A stretch of 64,000 nt of DNA from Pelodera strongyloides (Eukaryota > Nematoda > Chromadorea > Rhabditida > Rhabditidae). The stretch spans positions 1 to 64,000 of the forward strand of contig JAANDG010000450.1 in the NCBI GenBank assembly GCA_036852015.1. The letters run 5' to 3'. Under the pieces are notes generated by a model. That model was not told the origin of the DNA, searched no databases, and was given only the letters and a program-made list of their open reading frames with translations. Below are positions 35,001 through 45,639 of this stretch, in pieces (position 1 is the first letter of the stretch; each line of letters opens with the position of its first letter). A program made the translations under genes and the position numbers.

Positions 35001-38000
35001 CAATACCACCCAGGTTCGCCGATCGCTATAACTCACTTTTCTGAACTATAATCAGGGCATTTATACAACAACGCGCTTCAAATCAACCTAATAAAAAGCG
35101 CACAACAGACAACAGGTATGTTTATAAGCTAAAGACGAATACATAACAATAAAGCACTAATTAACAGTCAATGGCGAATGGCAACGCAACAAATAGTGTT
35201 TTAACTAGCAATCAGTAGGAAGTCGGATAATCTTCAACGGCGTTAACACCGCCTATCAAAGAGACGTTCTATCATAGGATATATACACGTAAAATAAAGA
35301 CCCCAATATAAACTAACCTACCCAGTTCATTTTCGAGCCCATCGGACGGGGATCCAGTCTCAATTTCACGTTTCGCTCGTTCCAGTAACTCGTCCACTGC
35401 TTTTATCTGAAAAACAAATTATGCGCTAAATTAGGATATTACAGCCTTGCTAGGCTTAATTATGAGTAAGCATTATCCTGAGCTATCAGACTGACGAAGC
35501 GCAATGTATCATGAACCCACTATAATAGAACTCACTGGCACAGGATGTTATAAACCTTCGGTACGAGATCACAGTTGGTAGGGAGCGGAAGTTAGGTAGG
35601 AGGAGCTAATTTCCGCGCGTTCGTTTCGGTTCTGTTTACGCACGATTTTAAGTAACTATATTCAAATCTACGGTAGCCAAAATGCGTTTTATATTGTTTT
35701 CCAAACATCAACTTGTATTTGTCGGAGTCACATTTCATTCCTCCCCATGCTACTACTTCATCAAAACTTTTCTTGGAAGGATTTTGCCATGAGTGCCGAA
35801 TAACATGGATTGCTCACAACTAATCAATCATGTTAGTGAAAATTCGCTCGTTTTTAAAACTAAAGTGACAACAGCTTATTTTTCGAAATGGTTTTTGGAT
35901 ACTGCATGTCCATGCATCATATGTCGATGACTATGCTTGAATAAAATAAACCTTGAACGCGTAGTGTTTAAAGGATCCCTCATTAACTACTTAATCTTTA
36001 GACTCATGTATGATCGTTTATTTTATTCTTAAGGATTATAAATAAAAATGTTTATTTAATAAAACAGATATATACCTGGTTTGATTTCTTTGTTAATAGA
36101 AGACCAGAATATAGATTAAGAGGATATGTATTTGGACACAAAATCATCATTTTGCTTCGAGTTTACTTGTATTTAGTAAAGAATAAAGAAAAATACTTTA
36201 CCAAAACCGAATAATTTGAATTCCAACTCAGGGAGTGAACAAGTAGGAAAGTATTTCTACTAAACTGCCGCGGGATTATGAAACGTGTAGTGATACGCCT
36301 GCAGACTCTTGCACCATATGTAGAAATATAATATGCAGATATTTTCCGAAATAGTTTGCATACTCCCGATCGGGAAGCAGCGGTATGAACACGTTTCGTG
36401 ATCCCGCCGTAGTTAAGTAGAACTACTTTTCTACTTGTTCACTCCCTGAGTTGGAATTCAAATTATTCGCTTTTGGTAAAGTATTTGTCTTTATTCTTTA
36501 CTAAATACAAGTAAGCTCGAAGAAAAATGATGATTTTGTAGTGACTGCGATCCTTTAAGTCTTCCTTAAAACTGTTTAACTATGCTGAAGAAAATGAAAC
36601 AAGCTCTTAGGGTAGGCATGGACCATATAGTGGTTGTACAGAAGAAGAGAAGCTCACACACGAAGGTAATGAGGCAAGCTTGCAAAGACGGCAAAGACGG
36701 ACCGAAAATCGACGCAGGATAAGGTCACACACAAATATTTACCATACAAAATAGATGCCTGATAATGCTGTTCGGATAGCCGAATGATGTGCGCTGTCGT
36801 GGCTGCATGGCAACTCTCTTATATATGTATTACCCTAATATGTATTATATATGTATTACCCTATTACCCTAAATTCTCACTATCTTTGTGGACTTCATGT
36901 CGAAAGCCTAGAACAAACGGTTCTAGCCTTTTCGTGCGCTTCAAAACGTCCTATTCTCGTTCTGCCGTCTCCAGACTCTCATCCGGTTCTGTAGAGACAT
37001 TGAGCACTAAAGAAAAATATTTCCGCGCGAAACTGAAGAGGTAAGCATAAGATGTCGTCGCTCGCCGTGTTGCTGATGCTGTATAGATAGAATGTTTATG
37101 TTTTAAATGATAACCGATATTTTGGCGAACGTCTCACAGCGGAACTAAATGGCGGCACCGTCGGGGGTGTTGGTGCATTCAAACGGTGCCCTTATTCTTG
37201 GTGTTTTCCTGTTCGCACTCCAAGGGCGAATAGGAGGGGAGGACACAACAATAAGGGCGATAGACACAGCCTCCTTGGGGCCGGCGACACTAGAGGATGG
37301 CACCAGGACGCATCACACTTGCATTAGCGAGGGCACATCCGACACCACGTCCGTCCTAGTTGGTTACTGCGATGTCGTAGGTGTACTTGATGTCGTATGC
37401 TTTGAAGGTTGAAAACAAACTTGACGTTGCGTTGAGTGACGAAACTTCAGAAGGAGCCACGTTGCCGATATATTTTGCGCTGGGTATCTTGTTGCATACC
37501 ACCCAATCTTAGTGAACAGTGTTTGGAAAGTTTTGGCTTAAATATACAATATATGAGTGTTTGGAAAGTTTTGGCTTAAATATACAATATAGAGCCTTAG
37601 TGAGAGACCATTTGACAGACTTATTTACATTCTTATAACCGTAAATAAGTAGCGAAGTTGGCTAGTCGCTAAGGTTTTATGTGGTCTCCTATCAGACAGT
37701 TTCCCTATAAATTCAGGTGTACCTCAGGGTTCGGTTTTAGGACCACTACTCTTCTTAATCTACGTGAACGATATCGTAGACATTGTTTCCGATGGTGTAA
37801 GTTGTTCGTTATTTGCTGATGATTTAAAGATATTTAGTACATCTCCTATTCTCCTTCAGGAAACAATAAATTCAGTTATGCTGTGGTCTAATGAATGGCA
37901 ACTACCACTCGCCCCCAATAAGAGCATTGTTTTGAATATTGGCAGGGCAAACCTAAAGCACGACTACTTTATTGATGACATCCTACTTCCCAAGTCAGAA

Positions 38001-40140
38001 ACAGTGAGAGATCTAGGGATCCTGACGGATAATTCTCTTACATTCGACGCTCACATAAAAGAAATTGTTCGAAGGGCCAATGTAAGAGTTTCTTCCTTAA
38101 TCTACACATTTCAGCATCTCAACCCCGCACTCGCAAAGAAACTTTATGTGACGTACGTTCGTCCCATATTAGAATATGGGTCCGAATTATGGCACCCAAC
38201 AAAGAATAGCTGCAATACAAGGTTACTTGAGTCTCCTTTAAGAAAATTGACAAGAATAGCTTTTAGAAGAAGTGGTACATCCTATAACTCATACACACAC
38301 AGACTACAAATGATTGATCTTGATACACAATATATCCGCAGACAAAAACAGGACATAGTCACATGTTTCAAGCTGATTATCCAGGAAATTAGCTGGAATC
38401 CAGGAGATCACCTAGTCAGAGCGTCTACAAGGCGAAGCAGTCGGAGACCTCTTCGACTGCTCCCCTCAAGACGTAAATATTCTTCTAGCAATTGGTTCTT
38501 TGAAAGAATTGTTCCTCTTTGGAACCGTATCCTTGCTAACGTTGAGGACTTTGCTTCTGTGCAAGTTCTCAAGTCAGCGTTGGAACACATTGACTTAAAG
38601 CACCTCGGTGCTGACCAAAGTTTTTTGCGGTCACTCAATTGAGAATTCAATTTCAAATTCCAAATTCCGAGTAGTCATTTTGCCATTGAACTCTCGGACA
38701 GAACAATCATGAAACGTACAAGTGCCAGTTCTTTTGAAGGGGGAGCTTGCACTTATGAATTCAAGTTGATATTTTGTACCCGAGCTAGGTGGAGGGCGAC
38801 CTCGCTCGTGACCCTTCTATTGATATTTGATGTTGTTGATTGTGATTTGATTGTGTTACGCTACTATTGTGACTTCTGTGCTATTGAATTATTTCGGTTA
38901 CTTTATAATATCATGTATAATAATGGTATTTTTCGATGTATTTGTATTCGTAGTTATTTTTAATTTAATTTATGTTCCCCGTAAGTAGTAAAGGACTTGA
39001 ACCCTTTACTCTGTGGGACCTGGTTGTTATTTTCTCGCTTACCTTTTTATTTTGTACTTGTCGTTTTTATCAATAAACCTTTATTACTGTGCAAACAGCT
39101 TAATCCTAGAATAACGTTAAAAAAGTCCAATTATGGTAACAACCGGCGATTTTAATTTTCGTGCGGTACAAAAGTTTTCGAAAACCATTGAGATTCGTGA
39201 GTTCACATGTATTAGAAAAAGATTCCTTATGGTTTTCTCTATGGAGCCAGGTGCTCAAAAAACGAAAAATTTTATAGGCGATTTTTAAATGAACATTTTT
39301 TCAAATATCCGGTACGAATATTTTTCGCGCGGTACAAAAGTTCTCGAAAACCGTTGGGAGTCGTGTGGTGGCATCTATTAGAAAAAGATTCCTTACATTT
39401 TTCTCTTGGGAGCCAGGTGGTCAGAAAATAAATATAAATGTAGACCAATTTTACGCGAATATTTCAAAACCATTTCGAAATCGCAAAATTTCCCTAATTT
39501 AATTTTGCCCTAAAAACGACAAAATTTTCGTCATTTGTACACTTCCGTAGTCTATAATTTCGTCATTTGTATTTGTTCGTACTCTCTAGATGTCTGCCAT
39601 CTTTTTTTCTCTGACTCTCCTACCAACTGTGAGATGTTCGGGTGCGAGACATAAACAAAGACAGAGAATAGAGAAAGCACGACATGCCAAACCAGCATCA
39701 TCCAGTCCGAATTATCGCGTTGCGAAATCGCAGTGATTCAAGAATGCATTATAGAAAAGGAGATAACGAAACTGGCAATGGAAGCCGAGCCGCGACAATC
39801 AATGCAGCAATCCACAAAACGAGAGAAATTATATCATACTAATCACTACCCAAGTAAAGCAATGAAGTTAGGACACAGGACTGTAGGATAACAATTAACA
39901 AAGCGAGTTTCACGCGATTACTTTACCCTAGTCATTGGACAGGGAAGGGTGAGACATAGCTACTAACAAAGGCACAGTAGGAATGGAGCACATGTAAGTG
40001 ACTGGACACTACAAACTACAAACCTTATTCCTCGACTCGGTTCTCGAGGCGGTTGATGGTAAAGCATTTGCCCGCTGTTCCAACCGCTGCATCATAGCAT
40101 TGTGACGACGACTTATATCATCCGTTTTTGATTCGGACAT
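29055..40140 (-). CDS. Tubulin-folding cofactor C, 8 exons
   Basis: TBCC completes alpha/beta-tubulin folding by triggering GTP hydrolysis in the cofactor complex; cytosolic. Exons: 40140-40024, 35406-35322, 34918-34794, 34616-34491, 34137-34076, 33785-33669, 29602-29455, 29186-29055. All phases agree; 303 aa (human about 346). Residues 1-120 are charged and helical, as in the TBCC spectrin-like part. The C-CAP/cofactor C domain includes YASAQQVRVHTSE, where the Arg of QQxR matches the catalytic arginine finger of the family, then VAPYTVTYKNE and the end DFDWLAEGQSPNWKLL. CTTTAG touches the ATG. Intron 1 (4.6 kb) holds a LINE fragment and a foldback; intron 6 (4.07 kb) holds a whole gene on the other strand. 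Identity is firm from the C-terminal third. Confidence 0.93.
29852..30073. mobile_element. MITE family E (TTAGGGCGC ends)
   Basis: Starts TAAGGGCGCATTCGAGTTGG, ends CCAACTCGAATGCGCCCTAA, with inner arms TTGGGCAAAATGCG and their complement. It lies in intron 6 of tubulin cofactor C. Relatives at 51822-52211. Confidence 0.9.
31041..33111 (+). CDS. Unknown 326-aa protein nested in a TBCC intron, 8 exons
   Basis: I do not recognise the family. Exons: 31041-31176, 31273-31367, 31444-31566, 31963-32049, 32147-32237, 32319-32443, 32557-32677, 32909-33111; every junction is GT-AG and phases agree to a single stop, which is strong support for a real gene. Residues 1-75 are acidic, Pro/Thr/Ser-rich and probably disordered. 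About 117-140 (IHQLENENKNTQKEL onward) is a short coiled-coil-like helix with basic residues after it. From about 150 to 300 is a compact domain with RFYPRAFV, AVPKGVRAWALFFEVIFY and LANDEDLSEWLDGLRDFI. No signal peptide or membrane segment. The layout (acidic tail, zipper-like helix, globular domain) would suit a nuclear regulator, but that is inference. Poly(A) signal AATAAA at 33280-33285. A family D MITE sits in intron 3. Confidence 0.85.
31619..31908. mobile_element. MITE family D, long inverted repeat
   Basis: Arms of more than 60 bp: TAGAGTATTTATCTCGCAC on the left, GTGCGAGATAAATACTCTA on the right. GCACTTTCG words repeat inside. It lies in intron 3 of the nested gene. Confidence 0.9.
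36137..36540. repeat. Large foldback, arms about 150 bp
   Basis: The left arm (ACAAAATCATCATTTTGCTT, AAAGAATAAAGAAAAATACT, TCCAACTCAGGGAGTGAACA) is matched by the right arm in reverse (TGTTCACTCCCTGAGTTGGA, then the other words). It lies in intron 1 of tubulin cofactor C and looks like a foldback/MITE-type element. Confidence 0.85.
37690..38642 (+). mobile_element. Non-LTR retrotransposon fragment (RT palm to C-terminus)
   Basis: Open from the RT palm (SGVPQGSVLGPLLFLIYVND at about 37711) through the FADD catalytic box (about 37820) to a stop at 38640-38642. It carries the typical LINE C-terminal part (VRDLGILTDNSLTFDAHI, YVRPILEYGSELW). Everything 5' of the palm is missing. It is a different lineage from the copy at 25464 (FADD against YADD, low similarity). 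A poly(A)-type signal and TTTATTACTG follow near 39070. It lies in intron 1 of tubulin cofactor C. Confidence 0.9.
38643..40023. other. Intron 1 remainder of tubulin cofactor C
   Basis: No exon seen. At about 39170-39260 and 39330-39420 there is a diverged direct repeat (GTACAAAAGTT(T/C)TCGAAAACC, ATTAGAAAAAGATTCCTTA). The rest is unremarkable AT-rich sequence. Confidence 0.5.
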
Positions 40141-40142
40141 CT
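40141..40142 (-). promoter_or_regulatory. Likely trans-splice acceptor, tubulin cofactor C
   Basis: CTTTAG directly precedes the ATG. The stop codon of the upstream NDUFC2-like gene is only 486 bp away and its AATAAA (40489-40494) lies between, the arrangement of a downstream operon gene. Confidence 0.55.
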
Positions 40143-40625
40143 AAAGTATAAGCCTAAGCATATAAAATACAATAAAAGAAACAATCAAAACTATCATTAA
40201 AACAGAACGGGAGACATCTGCAGCAAAACCTAGTTCTAAACATAATTACTAGCTGATTGAACAGGCAACCTGATGTGCTCACATCAACATACCAAATTAG
40301 TAATGAAAGAAAAAAGGTAATCAATTACAAAAAACCTAGACCGTTAAAAAAAATTACCCATGCCAAGCCAAGCCAAAACACAAGAACAAAGAACAAAGGA
40401 CCAACCAGAATCAATAAAAGTATTCGACAGTGTGGAGCAAACACTGGTTTCTTCACATAAAGACCAACAATATTTTAAAAATAACCTCTTTATTACTACA
40501 AATCGATATCTACGGCTTAAACAAAAACAGACAATTAACGTTTCGCAGTCACGTACAATTACTGTAAGACGCTAATTTACATATTACCATAACCCTTACA
40601 GTATTACCATAACCATTACAGTATC

Positions 40626-42369
40626 CTAATCGTATTTGGTGTATTGAGAACGTCTTGGGTACCAGGGCAGGAGCACCTGTGAATACGGACGGCCACTTCC
40701 TGCAAAAAGAGATGTTACTGATCAAAACATACTAGTTTTCTACAAAACATTATAATCATAAAAAAATGTAAGCTATAGTTAAGTTCTAAGATAAAAAATA
40801 TGTAGTAATTCGATATGATAATATCAATCAATATAAACATCCGAAACTTTCAATTTTTGGGCAGCATGCGTTGTATCTTCACGGCTCAGCCGCGGTGATG
40901 CAAAACGGGGGGAAAACATTAACTAGAAATTCATGCACGGTGCGAATCCTATACTAAAACAATAATGAAAAGTACTTACTATCCTTGAAGTGGTCGAAAT
41001 CTTCGGGGTGCAGCTGCATATAATGCTCGATGACCGCGTCCCTCGTCTTGTAATGGTGCTCGCGGAGCTTTCCCATTCCGTAACCAAGGGCACCAACGGC
41101 AGCGATACCAATCATACGCGGGAAGATGGCTGAACAACGGGGAGTCACCATGGCATAAATCGGGATGACTTCACCCAATTATATCAATCGCCATCGGGAA
41201 CGGTGCAGCGAGTAGCGAGTAGCGCAACAAGGAATGTTCAGGAAAAGAAAGCATGCCAATTTTATAGAAGTAAAACATATATGATAGACAACCGCATTTA
41301 TGTGTGTTTAAGCTAAGTGAGTTCGATTTTAATTATAATCATACGCATTCGCATATGATGCCTGCGAACGAATTTATCCAAACATTTCAGAAACCGGCTG
41401 TTAAACCGCTTTAAAACTGTCGTATCTCGATCTAGTTGAATAGTACAGAAACGGAAGTCACTAATACGCAAGGCACACATGTTACGCAAATATTAATGCA
41501 CGGTATTACATAGTTCGTAGTGATTACATAAGGATACTACCACAACACGATCCGGAACTATCACTTTAACAAAAAATGCGCAATGTTTCAAGGACCCCAC
41601 TAAATGATCCGGGGATCCCGAGAAATAGTGGTGCACGCGGAGTAGGAGGAGACTTAAAAACAGTAATCTGACCAGGGCCACCTATCAGAATCACAGATAC
41701 AGTCGATATCACACGGGATTAGTTACGCCAATCTAGCTAGTACTTAAATTCTCCGTCTGTGGGCATGTTCGACGCCCCAGGATCGGATGTCAGTCCCCCT
41801 TAATCACCAAAATGAATGCACAATTGTCCGCGATTAAGCACACAACGATCTACAAAGAATGCTCACCAAAGTAAAAGGGCTTCTTGTTCCACAGATTATG
41901 CATTTGCATGGCAACGAGCGAGATTCCGACCATGGTTCCAGCACCCTGGAACAAAAACGCGTTTATATAAAAAAAATGTTAATTAGCCTTCATCGCCACA
42001 GCACAGAGCAACTTTATCACAGACTAACCCACGATCCAAGACAACCACAAACTTGTGCTACAGCTACACACCCCGAAAGCGAAACGATTTCTCTTTTTAG
42101 CCTATATTATAAAGGTACATTACTATGGTTGAAGCCTACACACAAAACCCGATGAAATCTACAATTCTGCTGGAACCTCACAAATTAACATTGTCCTCTT
42201 CCTCTACCACACTCCAACATCCAAAACCCTTAATCTCCTACTATGTCTCTACCTTCCACGGATAGCTCCACGTAAACGGGTCGAGAGTGTCTCTTGGCCG
42301 GTGTCCCGCTCGAATAAAAGATTCCCGACGTTCGATCTCTGCCTGATCTACCCGCGTGTTGTCAGTCAT
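40626..42369 (-). CDS. NADH dehydrogenase (complex I) subunit C2-like, 4 exons
   Basis: Accessory subunit of mitochondrial complex I, inner membrane. Exons: 42369-42253, 41945-41867, 41129-40980, 40699-40626; phases agree; 139 aa. Seen: an N-terminal basic/acidic segment, the hydrophobic stretches GTMVGISLVAMQM and MIGIAAVGALGYGMG, and the family signature at the end of exon 3, REHHYKTRDAVIEHYMQLHP followed by EDF, close to the RD...YMKLHPEDF motif of NDUFC2. It continues as a C-terminal tail WYPRRSQYTKYD. It follows cox-6B on the same strand after 504 bp, with TTTTATTCAG two bases before the ATG, and precedes tubulin cofactor C by 486 bp. From memory, C. elegans also has an NDUFC2-like gene beside cox-6B (Y71H2AM.4/.5), which should be checked. 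AATAAA at 40489-40494. Confidence 0.85.
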
Positions 42370-42873
42370 GACTGAATAAAAGATGGAATGATCATTAGCT
42401 CAAGAAACAAAAAAACTGTAATCAACATAAGAATCCCTTTAGTCATAATATTGAGTATATTATTCAACCTTCAAAACAAGAACTATGGAAAACGCGCTAT
42501 TCAGAGAAAGCAATTTCATTATCAGTTTTCAATTCTGAAGACGCAACTCATAAAACCCTCTATTATATCCAAACTCGAATATACTACTTCCATACTGCTC
42601 CCGCTTCATACATAGCATAAAGCCACTATATTCTTCCAAGAATCCTCCACTCCCAAACCAACAAATACCAATGGTGGGTAACAACCATGTGCCAACACAT
42701 TCAAGATACAAAGAACATTTATTACACATGTATTATGAACAATTTTTATTATCTCCCGATGATCATAAACAAAGAAGAGAATACACTACAAACTATAAAT
42801 CGAATGCGGTCGTTACAAATGGTCGAATGTTGGACTGCTACGGAAGATAAACAATCTCCCTTCCTCTGGTAAG
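42370..42873. other. Intercistronic spacer cox-6B / NDUFC2
   Basis: 504 bp with an AATAAA on the minus strand at 42745-42750, about 125 nt after the cox-6B stop, and no other gene signal. The length is longer than typical C. elegans operon spacers but even with the next spacer downstream. Confidence 0.6.
42372..42373 (-). promoter_or_regulatory. Likely trans-splice acceptor, NDUFC2-like gene
   Basis: TTTTATTCAG ends two bases before the ATG; no upstream exon is needed. Confidence 0.55.
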
Positions 42874-45486
42874 TTAACGGTCAAACTTGGCTGGGAATCG
42901 GTTCTCGCTCACCAGCTCGTCCCACTTCTCAACCCAGAATCCAGGGCAAAAGTCCTGAAAAGAAAGAATTTATCATATTTATTTGGCAAAAGAAAAAAAA
43001 GTGTTCATTAGTTTCTAATTTGTATAGTTTATTTCATGTATTTATAATTATTTTATTACATTTGCATCCAGGGCTCCTGTAAATAAAATAGTTACTATCT
43101 ATTTCTATCTATGTAAAAGAAAACAAGTAATGTGTATTCATTAGTAAAACAACAGTTAAAGTTCAACTATTGTAACTTATACTGCTTCTATCCCAGTTCT
43201 TAACTTGGAATCTAGAATCTCCAGGGCAAAATTCCCGCAAACAAAGTTTCGTAGATTCTGATTCATTATATATTATGGCAAGAAAGGAAGAAAGAAAAGT
43301 ATAAAACAGACCAGGAATGATTTATTTATGAGCCTATTTTATTCATTTGTATTATATTCTCTGATGCACTTATTAATGTTGCTGAAAATATAACATTGCT
43401 GTAAGTGATGGCAACGTGCTATTCTCGGAAAATATACTAGTCAATTATATCACAGTATATTACAGCCTATAATATACACTAGGTTAATCATAATCCTCAC
43501 ACAAACTCACTACGGTTAACTTACGCACACTGTATACGTATACTGGCCGAAAATGGTTATTTAGTATTTAGCAAATTCAAAATACAAAACAAAACACGTA
43601 GAGCCTACTTTTTTCAATTCAGTCAGGTCGAATATGGAATTTGTCAAGGCAATACACAATGTTTCAATGAGTACATAAATCTATTGCGTAAAAAAACGAA
43701 ACGTTCCGCAGTAGTTGCAAGTCACGGTACACGAAGAAATCAAGAAGACATAAAATAAATTGTAATATCAGTTGCAACACACGACGTTTAGATTTACGAG
43801 TATCTGTGCAAGGGGGGGGGGGCAAGAAACAGGACGATATATTTTAATCGAAATCATGACGCCACTTACTACTCTAGCCGACTAGACCCAATTGAGCAAT
43901 AAGCATAATATTAAACTGACAGACAAATAGGACAAACATGCAGAAGCTATAAAAAACGGAAAATGTTTACGCAAGGAGCGGAAATCAAATAATCATGCAG
44001 TCGTGCCAAAATAAAGTGAAAATGGATAGTGCACAGCTAGGTTATTTGCTGGTTACTATTCGAATGGAACTAAATTAACAAAAGGAAACCTCAGTGCCGT
44101 GCATATTTGCCCATAAATTTGATGTACCCTAGTTGTTAAATGCTCCATACTACGTTGTAACCAACATTTATTAAATTCGCATCTAAGCTATAGGTAGTTA
44201 GAGGCAATCAAATTAGTCATAGTTTATAGTTAAGGGCGTTATCTTTTAACAGAAAATTAAATGGCAAAAATGGCGTTTGCACAAACATAAAACATGCTTA
44301 TGTGAGTCTCACAAAGGATTAGTCAGCGAGAGGGAGTTGACTAAACAACTGACAAGTTTTAGAACTTGTGAATGTGAGGCAAGGATGTAGACAAGGATGG
44401 GCATGTCCAAGCACATAACGTAAGCGTTAAAGAAACGGGGCGGAATCCGGAATACGATAGTTGAAAGTGAAAGTAAAGATGGCAGATGGAACAAAACAAG
44501 TGAAGAAGTGAAGAAAGAGAGAACCCCCTCAAAAATATTATAAATTAAAAAAAAATCAACAAGAATACCTTGTAAACATTCTGGAAGAACTTGCAGGGCT
44601 TGTAATCCTCTCCCATCAACTCTTTGCAACGGTGGAAATCAACGTAGTAAGCGAAGCAATGGCGTTGCTTACGGACCTGCAATCGTATTATATAAAGGAG
44701 AAGAGTTTACCTTTTTGTCAGCTTGACAAGGCGAAATCAGAATCTTATTGCATGATTTTTCAAGATACGCTACAAACGTTTCACGCACGTGTGCTCAGTG
44801 TTCCTGCATTGTAAACTTTGAAAGTCGCCTCAGGCGGCGCGATGGCCGTTTTGTGTAACATATCACAAGTCGCACGACATGTTTGCGTCTCAGATGAACC
44901 ACCTCAATATGGCAAGTGTGGGAACTCGGCACCATTGTAATTTATGTGAAAAATCGTTGACGTATCAAGTTCGTCTGGAAAATTTGTCGGTGCTAAAGGT
45001 GCCACTGCGCCACCATTTATATATGGGATTGGATTGGATACAGCCATATAACAATAATGAAGTAAGATCATACATTTACCGTAAAATACCTACAAAAACG
45101 CACTCAATAAATGAGCTTCCATACGTGAAATTGAAAATATGTCCAACACAGTTTTAAAAAATGCACTTTAAGCACATAACGCGCATATAAAGAACAAAAG
45201 AGTGCTTACTTATAACACAATAATACACCCATGAAAAAGAGTGATAGAGAGAATTAAGCATTAAAAAACTAAAATAACAATAAGAATACAGAAAATTCCG
45301 CAACAACCATACCTGAGGGAATCGGGCATCATAAGGGGCGGCCCAGATGAGTTCCTTCTTCAGCTTCTCATTAATATCCTTGTTGAACCAATCGGGTGAC
45401 TCGGGGTGGCGCAAAGCCTCTCCAAATTTCTCCTTGTATTGCTCCAGACGCTCGGAGGTCGACAAAGGAACCTCAATCTTTGACAT
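42874..45486 (-). CDS. cox-6B: Cytochrome c oxidase subunit 6B, 3 exons
   Basis: Intermembrane-space CHCH subunit of complex IV that bridges the enzyme dimer. Exons: 45486-45313, 44676-44569, 42954-42874; 120 aa, with all junctions GT-AG and in phase 0. Seen: about 50 N-terminal residues longer than the mammalian protein, then APYDARFPQ, the twin-cysteine pattern C-x9-C (CFAYYVDFHRC) and C-x10-C (CKFFQNVYKDFC), and the C-terminal PGFWVEKWDELVSENRFP. The four cysteines and the FDARFP-like start of the domain identify it with confidence. The ATG lies 2 nt after TTTTTTCCAG. It is the first gene of the likely cluster with NDUFC2 and tubulin cofactor C. Introns contain a family F repeat next to exon 2 and a tract of AT-rich sequence. 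Confidence 0.95.
44684..44853. mobile_element. Repeat family F
   Basis: ATTATATAAAGGAGAAGAGTTT at the left, GTCGCCTCAGGCGGCGCGAT at the right; it begins about 8 bp from exon 2 of cox-6B. Confidence 0.65.
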
Positions 45487-45488
45487 AC

Positions 45489-45490
45489 CT
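45489..45490 (-). promoter_or_regulatory. Likely trans-splice acceptor, cox-6B
   Basis: ATTTTTTCCAG then GT then the ATG: a strong nematode 3' splice site with no upstream exon. Confidence 0.55.
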
Positions 45491-45639
45491 GGAAAAAATA
45501 TTTTAAATGAGAAGAACACAAAGAGCGAAGAAGTTTCATCGGCTTTTCAATAGTACAAAATACACAAAGGCAACGGAATTAAACACTAATATCACGTAAC
45601 GCAGAACGAGCGTTCCAACAACAAACAACAAAAAAGAAT

